Source: Bacteroidales bacterium
GTDB taxonomy: Bacteria > Bacteroidota > Bacteroidia > Bacteroidales > Muribaculaceae
Assembly (NCBI GenBank): GCA_019416425.1
Contig: DXXK01000014.1
Location: 1-36,790 of the forward strand
Length of the DNA stretch: 36,790 nucleotides
Direction of reading: 5' to 3'
The notes beneath the pieces are model-generated. The model ran no database searches, was not told where the DNA came from, and was given only the letters and a program-made list of their open reading frames with translations. The translations under genes and the position numbers were made by a program. Below, one piece after another: positions 8,116-15,039 of the stretch; within the stretch, counting starts at the first letter, position 1; every line of letters starts with the position of its first letter.

Positions 8116-8152
8116 CCACGGGTCAAATCAGCTATGCCGATTTGACCCGTGG
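8116..8152. terminator. Long perfect hairpin between convergent genes
   Basis: Arms 8116-8129 and 8139-8152 are a perfect 14-bp inverted repeat with a 9-base loop. A third, smaller hairpin is at 8174-8188. The region lies between GH31 and the convergent ATPase gene, so it can serve both directions. Confidence 0.55.
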
Positions 8153-8203
8153 TAATTGTATCCGCGTAGCACCGACCGCGGGGCGGTCGCGCAGCTATTC
8201 CAA

Positions 8204-9553
8204 TTATAACAACGATGTCATATACAGCGGCAAATACAGTATCCCGCCACTCTCATACACGTCCTTGTCATGCAGTACCACCGGAGTTGACAGGTAAGGC
8301 CCGAACTTATCCATACACTTCCTGAGCGATGACAAAGTATATCGAACGCTGGACTTTACCTCAATAGGGATTATGTTGTGCCGTGATGTGACACGCGATT
8401 TTGAAATTAGAAAATCAATCTCCATCCTGTTGGACGCATCATCGTTATCCCCCCGCGCGAAGAAATACAATTTATGTCCCGCACATTTCAGCATCTGGGC
8501 AACCATATTCTCTACCAACATCCCCTCATTTATCTCGAGTTTGCCAAGAATCAGCTTCCTGTAGACATCGTGGATTTCCTCCCCATGCTCATCGAAAGCC
8601 ATGGAAATCAAAAGTCCGGTATCCCCCATATAGCATTTCAATGTTGTGCGAGACTCATTAAGTCGTAGTCCAAGGTTGGGAGCGGTGGAATTGTAACAAC
8701 AGTTGACGATTCCGGCATCCGAAAGCCAGAAAAAAGCATCGGAATATTCCCTCATTCTCGCGTTGCTCGACAATGAGGAAAGCTTGAACCGCCGTTCATG
8801 TCTCTGTAGCTGGCCCGGCAACTCATCGAAAATAGCCGTTACACGTAGTTCCTCTCCGTCAGCGTATTTTCGGATATCCTTCCTATACAGATCAAGTATG
8901 TCCCTTTTTACCACATCGACGCTGTCGAAATCCCGGGTTTCCACATATTTCAATACAGCTTGCGGCATTCCTCCTATGATCATGTAGGTTCGGAACAGTT
9001 CTATGGCCTTGCGATGAAGCGCCCCGCCCATAGGCTGTTTTTTCTCAAACTGCGACTTTATGAACGGCATCAGCATGTCTTCACCCACAGCCCATAGAAA
9101 TTCCTCAAAGTCCATAGGATACATCTCTATGGTTCTTTCCTCCGACGGTATAAGTATGTCCTGGACATTCTTCTTTATGGATATCAATGAGCCTGTCCCT
9201 ATATAATCATATCGGCCATCGGCCACAAGATGCTTGATCGCTGCACGAGCCTTGGGACAGAACTGGATCTCATCGAAAATCAACAACGATTCCCCAGGAT
9301 ATAATCTCACTCCGTAGAATAGCTGCAGACGTTCAAAAAGAGTATCCAAATCATGAAGATAGTGTTCAAACAAATCGAACACTTCCTCAGGAGCTATGCT
9401 GAAATCAACTTTCAGGTATGATTGGTACTCATTTCGTCCCAATTCCTCGGCCATATAACTCTTCCCGATTCGTCGAGCCCCCTCAAGCATTAGTGCCGTA
9501 CCTTCCTTATTTTTCTTCCATTTCAGAAGCGTATCGTAAACCTTTCTCTTCAT
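8204..9553 (-). CDS. AAA (AAA_14) ATPase with DUF4143 C-terminal domain
   Basis: A 449-residue protein. Walker A is GARRIGKS at residues 25-32 and Walker B is LLIFDEIQ at 90-97. GTGSLI near residue 138 is a probable sensor motif, and TIEMYPMDFEEFLW follows, all typical of AAA_14. The C-terminal DUF4143 region carries EIDFLIS and, further on, IIPIEVKSS, the D...ExK pattern of PD-(D/E)XK nuclease-like folds. Such proteins are abundant and multi-copy in Bacteroidales; their biological role is unknown, and a DNA-related function is only inferred from the fold. The base composition is clearly more AT-rich than the flanking genes, and TTA and other A/T-ending codons are used, which suggests transfer. 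The ATG at 9553 lies four bases from a 33-bp repeat array that probably holds its promoter. Confidence 0.9.
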   Translation of the reverse strand: MKRKVYDTLLKWKKNKEGTALMLEGARRIGKSYMAEELGRNEYQSYLKVDFSIAPEEVFDLFEHYLHDLDTLFERLQLFYGVRLYPGESLLIFDEIQFCPKARAAIKHLVADGRYDYIGTGSLISIKKNVQDILIPSEERTIEMYPMDFEEFLWAVGEDMLMPFIKSQFEKKQPMGGALHRKAIELFRTYMIIGGMPQAVLKYVETRDFDSVDVVKRDILDLYRKDIRKYADGEELRVTAIFDELPGQLQRHERRFKLSSLSSNARMREYSDAFFWLSDAGIVNCCYNSTAPNLGLRLNESRTTLKCYMGDTGLLISMAFDEHGEEIHDVYRKLILGKLEINEGMLVENMVAQMLKCAGHKLYFFARGDNDDASNRMEIDFLISKSRVTSRHNIIPIEVKSSVRYTLSSLRKCMDKFGPYLSTPVVLHDKDVYESGGILYLPLYMTSLL

Positions 9554-9557
9554 GTCT

Positions 9558-9646
9558 TTTACACGTTTTTGAGATTATCAATCACACAAATTTACACGTT
9601 TTTGAGATTATCAATCACGCGAATTTACACGTTTTTGAGATTATCA
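9558..9646 (-). repeat. 33-bp direct repeats (2.7 copies) upstream of the ATPase
   Basis: Units start at 9558, 9591 and 9624. The first two are 33 bp and nearly identical; the third is identical for its first 23 bases and then diverges. Each contains TTTACACGTTTTTGAGATTA. There are no unique spacers, so this is a tandem array and not CRISPR. It occupies almost the whole promoter region of the minus-strand ATPase gene. Confidence 0.95.
9587..9594 (-). promoter_or_regulatory. -7 promoter element inside the repeat array
   Basis: On the minus strand 9594-9587 reads TAAATTTG, an exact TAnnTTTG match at the junction of repeat units 1 and 2. A TTG lies 17 bases upstream, inside unit 2. The equivalent junction of units 2 and 3 reads TAAATTCG, so only one copy keeps the consensus. 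The implied leader is about 30 bases. Confidence 0.5.
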
Positions 9647-9711
9647 CCAAATTTTACCGTGAAAAAAGACAGATTTTCCTCTATGGAACGCCCTATTACT
9701 CCGGTCTACGG

Positions 9712-10659
9712 TTATTCCGCCGGTTCGATGTGGGTGGTGGGGTGGACGGACATGCAGGGGAGGGCCTCCTTGATGTGGCGCTCCGTCAGGGTGGCGATAT
9801 GGTGGGCGTCACGTACCGACATCTCCGGGTCCAGTTTGATGTGGACCTCCACATAGGCGTCGTTTCCGCTCTTGAACGTCCGCAACGCATGCCAGCCGCG
9901 AACTCCCGGAGTGTCGGCCACCGCACGCTCTATCTCATGACACTGCTCGACCGGCAACGACCGCCCCAACATCTCGCCCAGCGCCGGACCTACCATCTTG
10001 ATCGCCACGATTCCGATGAACACGGCCACTATCAGCGCCGCCACCGGATCCAGCACACGCCACTTCTCGCCAAGGAACATGGCACCCGCCACGCCCACCA
10101 GCGTAGCCACCGACGAGAAGGCGTCGCTGCGGTGATGCCACGCGTTCGCCACGACCGCCTCGCTGTGAATCCGCTCCCCCACACGACGCGTGTAGTGGTA
10201 AAGCCACTCCTTGGACAGGATGGAGAGCACTAATATTATCAACGCCACATCCGCCGGCTTCGGAATCATCTTCCCGTGGAAGAAATCGATGATGTTCCTG
10301 ACGCTGTCGATGAATATACCCACGGCCACCGCCAAGAGCGCCAGCGACAATATCGCCGTGGCCAGCGCCTCGTAACGCCCGTGGCCGAACTGATGACCCA
10401 TGTCAGGACGCTTGTGCGCCTTCCCCACCATGATTATCACCACGATGTCGCTCAGGAAATCCGAGAACGAATGGATACCGTCCGCCACCAGCGCCGCGCT
10501 GCGCCCGAAGATACCGCCTAATACCTTCAGCACACCCAACACCGCGTTGATCCAGAAGCCGACCCACGTCACATGACGCGCCTCGCGCACCTCCTCGCGC
10601 CCGTTCTCACGACACGAGCAATCCACCGACCCCTTATCCTTTTTCACGTTATCTTCCAT
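9712..10659 (-). CDS. Cation diffusion facilitator family transporter
   Basis: A 315-residue inner-membrane divalent metal efflux protein. Six TM segments fit the region from about residue 25 to 220. Metal-site motifs are DGIHSFSDFLSD in TM2 and HHRSDAFSS in TM5, the HxxxD type used for zinc, iron or manganese. The C-terminal cytoplasmic domain (about 220-315) ends in histidine-containing VHPTTHIEPAE and a VEVHIKLD strand, the usual CDF regulatory domain. The N-terminus contains CSC and a charged lead. The ATG at 10659 is preferred over a TTG 15 bases upstream because GGAG sits six bases before the ATG. It is followed on the same strand by the ATPase gene after 158 bases, but that gene has its own repeat-borne promoter. 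Confidence 0.92.
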   Translation of the reverse strand: MEDNVKKDKGSVDCSCRENGREEVREARHVTWVGFWINAVLGVLKVLGGIFGRSAALVADGIHSFSDFLSDIVVIIMVGKAHKRPDMGHQFGHGRYEALATAILSLALLAVAVGIFIDSVRNIIDFFHGKMIPKPADVALIILVLSILSKEWLYHYTRRVGERIHSEAVVANAWHHRSDAFSSVATLVGVAGAMFLGEKWRVLDPVAALIVAVFIGIVAIKMVGPALGEMLGRSLPVEQCHEIERAVADTPGVRGWHALRTFKSGNDAYVEVHIKLDPEMSVRDAHHIATLTERHIKEALPCMSVHPTTHIEPAE

Positions 10660-10760
10660 TTTAGTCTCCCGCAATCTAACAAACGTGTTTTCCGTACGGT
10701 TATAATTAAACGCTGCAAGGGGCGGAATCTGACAAAAAATCAGGCGAAAAGCGAAAATAT

Positions 10761-10791
10761 TTTGTGGATTCGGAAATATTTACTAATATTG
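10761..10791 (+). promoter_or_regulatory. Promoter for the outer-membrane protein remnant
   Basis: TTTG at 10761-10764, 19 bases, then TAATATTG at 10784-10791: the Bacteroidota -33/-7 layout with one mismatch in the -7 box. The leader contains a 7-bp hairpin at 10816-10834. Confidence 0.6.
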
Positions 10792-10815
10792 TAGTCGCAA
10801 AGCGCGAAATATGTT
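10781..10815 (+). repeat. 35-bp duplicated promoter/leader segment, copy 1
   Basis: Matches 11296-11330 at 33 of 35 positions. It covers the -7 box and the first transcribed bases, including AGTCGCAAAGCGCGAAATAT. Confidence 0.9.
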
Positions 10816-10874
10816 GCCGTATAGTTAATACGGCCCAAGACTACCTATAGTTATTGTTCCCAAAATTACACATC

Positions 10875-11224
10875 ATGAAGAAACTATCTCTGACGCTTGG
10901 GATGATTATCCTGTTGGCATTGTGTTCGGTTTCCGAAGCGAATGCCGAATCATTTATGAAAAGGGTTCATTTCGAGGCGGCCTCGGAGTCAAGTTCCTCA
11001 ACAGCGTTCCAGGCCCCAATGCCCTGGACCTTAGGATGAAAGTTCTTGGCACCGTGGGCAACAGCTCGATGAAGCGCACCACTTACGACGCTTCTCTGGC
11101 ATGGTATCTCAAGTCCAAGAAATTCTCGCCGTTGGCCGAGATAGGCTACCGATACCTTGATTCCCGCACCACCGGCATCCGGAATTCAAGTCATCTATAT
11201 ATCTCAATCGGCATGCGGTATTAA
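10875..11224 (+). pseudogene. Frameshifted small outer-membrane beta-barrel protein
   Basis: The first frame, from the ATG at 10875, encodes a clean signal peptide (MKKLSLTLGMIILLALCSVS then EANA) but stops at 11039 after an uninformative tail. A second frame, open to 11224, encodes a barrel-like C-terminus with alternating hydrophobic strands and ends YISIGMRY, the aromatic-terminated last strand typical of outer-membrane proteins. The two join naturally with a one-base-type frame change near 10945-10960. Even repaired, the product would be only about 115 residues, short for such barrels, so an internal deletion is also likely. A sequencing error is the main alternative for the frameshift. 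The promoter is intact. Confidence 0.65.
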
Positions 11225-11275
11225 ATACTACGGCAGTAACCATTTCCAAAAAGATGGGCCTAAAAGACATTTTAT

Positions 11276-11306
11276 TTTGCAGAATCAAAATTTTTTACTA
11301 ATTTTG
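11276..11306 (+). promoter_or_regulatory. Promoter of tRNA-Glu/rpsT
   Basis: TTTG at 11276-11279, a 19-base spacer, and TAATTTTG at 11299-11306 give an exact Bacteroidota promoter. It is the only clear promoter before the tRNA and rpsT. Confidence 0.75.
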
Positions 11307-11330
11307 CAGTCGCAAAGCGCGAAATATGTT
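11296..11330 (+). repeat. 35-bp duplicated promoter/leader segment, copy 2
   Basis: The partner of 10781-10815. The duplication ends before the tRNA; sequence beyond 11330 differs from copy 1. Confidence 0.9.
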
Positions 11331-11347
11331 CGCAGCTGGCAAATCGG

Positions 11348-11420
11348 GGCCCATTCGTCTATCGGTTAGGACGAGAGATTTTCATTCTCTAAAGAGCAGT
11401 TCGACTCTGCTATGGGCTAC
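11348..11420 (+). tRNA. tRNA-Glu (anticodon TTC)
   Basis: A full cloverleaf folds. The acceptor arms are GGCCCAT (11348-11354) and ATGGGCT (11413-11419), with a terminal G-U pair. The D arm contains GTCT...AGGAC. The anticodon stem 11374-11378/11386-11390 holds a 7-base loop with TTC at 11381-11383. The T loop is TTCGACT and the discriminator is A at 11420. CCA is not encoded. Confidence 0.95.
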
Positions 11421-11447
11421 TAACTTTAAAAACAGACAATAAGAACG

Positions 11448-11702
11448 ATGGCAAATCATAAATCGTCATTGAAGAGAATCCGCCAGGCCGAGAGCCGTCG
11501 CCTGGAGAACCGCTACTGGGCCAAGACCGCCCGTAACGCCGTGCGCCGTGTCCGCAAGATGACCGACAAGGCCGAAGCAACCGCCGCCTACAACAAGGTG
11601 TCCGCAATGCTGCAGCGCCTGGGCCGCAAGAACATCATCTCCAAGAACAAAGCCGCCAACCTGTGCAGCAGTCTTGCAAAGCACATCAACAAGCTCGGAT
11701 AA
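11448..11702 (+). CDS. rpsT: 30S ribosomal protein S20
   Basis: An 84-residue, very basic protein beginning MANHKSSLKRIRQAESRRLE, the canonical S20 start, and ending in the helical AANLCSSLAKHINKLG. S20 binds 16S rRNA during small-subunit assembly. It lies 27 bases after tRNA-Glu with no promoter between, so both probably come from the 11276-11306 promoter and the tRNA is released by processing. A strong hairpin follows. Confidence 0.98.
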   Translation: MANHKSSLKRIRQAESRRLENRYWAKTARNAVRRVRKMTDKAEATAAYNKVSAMLQRLGRKNIISKNKAANLCSSLAKHINKLG

Positions 11703-11724
11703 CTCTCGCAGAACAATACACAGC

Positions 11725-11759
11725 CGGGCCGGCCGTCAGTTACGCTGACCGCCGGCCCG
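11725..11759 (+). terminator. Terminator hairpin after rpsT
   Basis: Arms 11725-11739 and 11745-11759 pair 14 of 15 bases around a 5-base loop, 22 bases after the rpsT stop and before nadB. The T content after the stem is modest. Confidence 0.75.
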
Positions 11760-11779
11760 CTACTTTACATATCCTAACC

Positions 11780-13345
11780 ATGAAACGGTTCGACTACCTC
11801 GTTATCGGCAGCGGCATCGCCGGTATGTCGTTCGCCCTCAAGGCCGCCCGCACAGGCGCCTCCGTGGCCATAATCTGTAAGACCGACCTCGAAGAGGCCA
11901 ACACTTTCTTCGCCCAGGGCGGCGTGGCATCCGTCACCAACCTTGAGCTCGACGACTTCGACAAACATATCCACGACACAATGGTGGCCGGCGACTGGAT
12001 CTCCGACCGCGCCGCCGTCGAGCAGGTGGTACGCAACGCCCCCGCTCAGATTCAGGAACTTCTCAGCTGGGGCGTGGACTTTGACCGCAAGGAGGACGGC
12101 ACCTTCGACCTGCACCGCGAGGGCGGACACTCCGAGTTCCGCATCCTCCACCACGCCGACAACACCGGCGCCGCAATCCAGCAGGCCCTGGTGCGCCGCA
12201 TCCGCAACACCCCCAACATCACCGTCTTCGACCATCACTTCGCCGTCGAGATCATCACCCAGCACCATCTGGGCAAGGTCGTGACACGCCGCACGCCGGA
12301 CATCACCTGCTACGGCGCCTACATCCTCAACGAGGACTCCGGCAAGGTGGAGACCTTCCTGGCCAAAGTGACCGTCATGGCCACCGGCGGTGTCGGCGCC
12401 GTCTACACCACCACCACCAATCCCCTGATCGCCACAGGCGACGGAATCGCCATGGTCTACCGCGCCAAGGGTACCGTCCGCGACATGGAGTTCATCCAGT
12501 TCCACCCAACCGCCCTGTACCATCCCGGCGACCGTCCCAGCTTCCTCATCACCGAGGCCATGCGCGGATACGGCGCGATCCTCAAGAACATCGACGGCAC
12601 CGAGTTCATGCAGAAGTACGACCCGCGCCTGTCGCTGGCGCCCCGCGACATCGTGGCACGCGCCATCGACTCCGAGATGAAGATCAACGGCACCGACCAC
12701 GTCATGCTGGACGTGACGCACAAGGACCCCGAGGAGACCAGGCACCACTTCCCCAACATCTACGAGAAGTGCCTCAGCCTGGGCATCGACATCACCAAGG
12801 ACATGATTCCCGTGGCCCCGTGCGCACACTACCTGTGCGGCGGCATCGAGGTCAATCTCAACGGCGAGTCCAGCATCCAGCGCCTCTATGCCATCGGCGA
12901 GTGCTCCTGCACCGGCCTTCACGGCGGCAACCGCCTGGCCAGCAACTCGCTGATCGAGGCGGTGGTCTACGCCGACGCCGCCTCGCGCCACGCCGCCGAG
13001 GTGATCCAGGGCTACGACTGGCGCGACGACGTTCCCGAATGGAACGACGAGGGAACACTGCCGCACGAGGAGATGGTGCTCATCACCCAGTCCGAGCGCG
13101 AGGTGAACCAGATCATGAGCTACTACGTGGGAATCGTCCGCTCCGACCTGCGCCTGAAGCGCGCCTGGAACCGTCTGGACATCCTCTACCAGGAGACCGA
13201 GGACCTGTTCCGCCGCAGCACCCCCACCCGACAGCTGTGCGAGCTCCGAAACATCATCAACGTGGCCTACCTGATCACCCGCCAGGCCATGAACCGCAAG
13301 GAAAGCCGCGGACTCCACTACACTTTGGACTATCCTCACGCTTAA
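11780..13345 (+). CDS. nadB: L-aspartate oxidase
   Basis: A 521-residue FAD enzyme that oxidises L-aspartate to iminoaspartate, the first step of de novo NAD synthesis; anaerobes can use fumarate as acceptor. The FAD dinucleotide motif GSGIAG is at residues 10-15, and FAQGGVASV, REGGHSEFRILHHAD, the quinone/FAD-family ATGGVGAVY and GLHGGNRLASNSL follow in order. The C-terminal helical region contains ESRGLHYTLDYP, typical of NadB and distinguishing it from the related fumarate reductase flavoprotein at 29186. The ATG at 11780 is used because it directly precedes the Rossmann strand; the frame is open further upstream through the rpsT hairpin. nadA and nadC are not in the window. Confidence 0.97.
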   Translation: MKRFDYLVIGSGIAGMSFALKAARTGASVAIICKTDLEEANTFFAQGGVASVTNLELDDFDKHIHDTMVAGDWISDRAAVEQVVRNAPAQIQELLSWGVDFDRKEDGTFDLHREGGHSEFRILHHADNTGAAIQQALVRRIRNTPNITVFDHHFAVEIITQHHLGKVVTRRTPDITCYGAYILNEDSGKVETFLAKVTVMATGGVGAVYTTTTNPLIATGDGIAMVYRAKGTVRDMEFIQFHPTALYHPGDRPSFLITEAMRGYGAILKNIDGTEFMQKYDPRLSLAPRDIVARAIDSEMKINGTDHVMLDVTHKDPEETRHHFPNIYEKCLSLGIDITKDMIPVAPCAHYLCGGIEVNLNGESSIQRLYAIGECSCTGLHGGNRLASNSLIEAVVYADAASRHAAEVIQGYDWRDDVPEWNDEGTLPHEEMVLITQSEREVNQIMSYYVGIVRSDLRLKRAWNRLDILYQETEDLFRRSTPTRQLCELRNIINVAYLITRQAMNRKESRGLHYTLDYPHA

Positions 13346-13392
13346 ATCGCCGGTTCCAGCCTCCTTTTCCTCACGAATTTTGTTATAGAGAC

Positions 13393-15039
13393 ATGAAGAA
13401 AATCATACTGACACTCTTTGCCCTGACCGCGGTCGTGGCCGTAGCGCAGAAGAGCGCCGACATGGCGGCCAACCGTGGACTCAACACCTTCGGCGCCATC
13501 GTCAAGGAACTGGAGCTGAACTACGTCGACACGATCGACCAGAACCGGGCGTTCACCGAGGCGATCGACGCGATGCTCGCCACCGTCGATCCATACACCG
13601 TGTACTATCCCCAGGAGGAGCGCGAGGACATCAGCCAGATGACCACCGGCGAGTACGGCGGCATCGGCGCCGTGCTGCTGAGCCGCGACGGCAGCAGCTA
13701 CATCTCCGAGCCGATGGAGGGCAGCCCCGCCATCGCCGCAGGCCTCCAGGCCGGCGACAGGCTGATGCGCATCGACACAACCGATGTGTCGAACTGGACC
13801 ACCGACCGCGTCACCAAGATCCTGCGCGGACGTCCCGAGACACCCGTGCGTCTGCGCGTGCTCAGGCCCTACGTCCGGGACTCAATCATCGACGTCACCC
13901 TGACCCGCGCCAAGATACGCCAGAGCTCCGTACCCTACTCCGGGGTCATCGACGGCAAGACGGGCTATATCCGCATCACCCAGTTCATCGAGAGCACCGG
14001 ACGTGACGTTCGCGCCGCTCTGGACACATTCCTCACCGAGCATCCCGACCTGACGGGCATCATCCTGGACCTGCGAGGCAACGGCGGCGGTCTGCTGGAG
14101 CAGGCCGTGGACGTAGCCTCCAACTTTGTCCCCAAGGGCACGGAGATAATCCGTACCAAGGCACGCGAGCAGGAGGCCAACAAGGTGTACAAGACCATCC
14201 GTAAGCCGGTCTACCCCGACCTGCCGCTGACCGTCCTGATCGACGGCGGCACGGCCTCGGCCTCCGAGATCCTGGCCGGCGCCATGCAGGACCTGGACCG
14301 CGGCCTGCTGGTGGGCAGCCGCAGCTTCGGCAAAGGTCTGGTGCAGACCACACGTCCCCTACCCTACGGCGGCGTGCTGAAGGTCACCGTGGCCCGCTAC
14401 TACACTCCTTCGGGCCGTCTGATCCAGGCGCTGGACTACGCCCACCGCAACCCCGACGGCTCGGCCGCACGCGTCCCTGACTCGCTGACCCACGCCTACA
14501 AGACCCTGCACGGACGCACCATCCGTGACGGCGGCGGCCTCGCCCCTGACTCAACCATAACCTGGCCCAAGATCAACCGGCTGGTCTACAATGTGGTCAG
14601 CGACAACTGGGCCTGGGACTACGCCAACAGGTTCAAGGCCAAGCATCCCCGCATCGCACCCGCCGGACAGTTCGTCATAACCGACTCAATCTACAGCGAC
14701 TTCAAGGCCAGCATCGACCCCGCCAAGTTCAAGTACGACTCGGCCATGGAGGAGGCCACCGAGCAGCTGCGCAAGATAGCCGACGAGGAGGGCTACATCA
14801 ACCCGGAGACCACCGCGGCCTTCGACAGCCTCAAGAAACTGCTGACGCACAACCTGGACCGCGACCTCGACACGCACCGCAAGCAGATCGAGGAATACCT
14901 GGGCGCCGAGATCGTGACCCGCTACTATCTGGAACGCGGACGCACCGAGTACGGCACCCGCGGCGACGAGGCCATCGACACTGCGATCGTCCTGATGAAC
15001 AGCCCCGAATACCTCAAGCTCCTGAACCGTAAGAAATGA
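13393..15039 (+). CDS. S41 family C-terminal processing peptidase
   Basis: A 548-residue exported serine protease. The signal peptide is MKKIILTLFALTAVVAVAQ. An N-terminal helical part contains TVDPYTVYYPQEE. A PDZ domain lies at about 86-170 (EYGGIGAVLLSRDG to LRVLRP), and the S41 catalytic core follows with LDLRGNGGG. The predicted nucleophile is S289 in GTASASEI and the general-base lysine is K314 in SFGKGLVQ; the 25-residue spacing is that of Prc/CtpA-type proteases. The C-terminal 160 residues form a charged helical domain common in Bacteroidota members. These proteases trim or degrade periplasmic proteins. GAATTTTG at 13375-13382 is a near match to the -7 promoter consensus, immediately before the start. 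The stop overlaps the mfd start (ATGA). Confidence 0.93.
   Translation: MKKIILTLFALTAVVAVAQKSADMAANRGLNTFGAIVKELELNYVDTIDQNRAFTEAIDAMLATVDPYTVYYPQEEREDISQMTTGEYGGIGAVLLSRDGSSYISEPMEGSPAIAAGLQAGDRLMRIDTTDVSNWTTDRVTKILRGRPETPVRLRVLRPYVRDSIIDVTLTRAKIRQSSVPYSGVIDGKTGYIRITQFIESTGRDVRAALDTFLTEHPDLTGIILDLRGNGGGLLEQAVDVASNFVPKGTEIIRTKAREQEANKVYKTIRKPVYPDLPLTVLIDGGTASASEILAGAMQDLDRGLLVGSRSFGKGLVQTTRPLPYGGVLKVTVARYYTPSGRLIQALDYAHRNPDGSAARVPDSLTHAYKTLHGRTIRDGGGLAPDSTITWPKINRLVYNVVSDNWAWDYANRFKAKHPRIAPAGQFVITDSIYSDFKASIDPAKFKYDSAMEEATEQLRKIADEEGYINPETTAAFDSLKKLLTHNLDRDLDTHRKQIEEYLGAEIVTRYYLERGRTEYGTRGDEAIDTAIVLMNSPEYLKLLNRKK

Noticed and set aside
9558..9646. CRISPR array
   Set aside because: Units are directly adjacent with no unique spacers, and no cas genes are nearby.
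9418..10233. Plus-strand ORF reading through the 33-bp repeats (repeated HVFEII peptides)
   Set aside because: It runs antisense across the ATPase start and most of the CDF gene. The repeat-encoded peptide has no start signal and the rest is shadow sequence.
10573..10794. Plus-strand ORF of 73 codons
   Set aside because: It covers the antisense of the CDF start and the promoter region at 10761-10791; composition is not coding.
10816..10874. Degenerate tRNA after the duplicated promoter segment
   Set aside because: Only a 7-bp hairpin is present; no T arm or anticodon arm can be folded.
11663..11779. Upstream extension of nadB
   Set aside because: The open frame runs through the rpsT end and the terminator hairpin; the family N-terminus fits the ATG at 11780.
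11774..13339. Long minus-strand ORF of 521 codons opposite nadB
   Set aside because: It mirrors the nadB codons exactly and has low-complexity Val/Gly/Ala/Asp composition. GC-rich third positions in nadB remove stops on the opposite strand.
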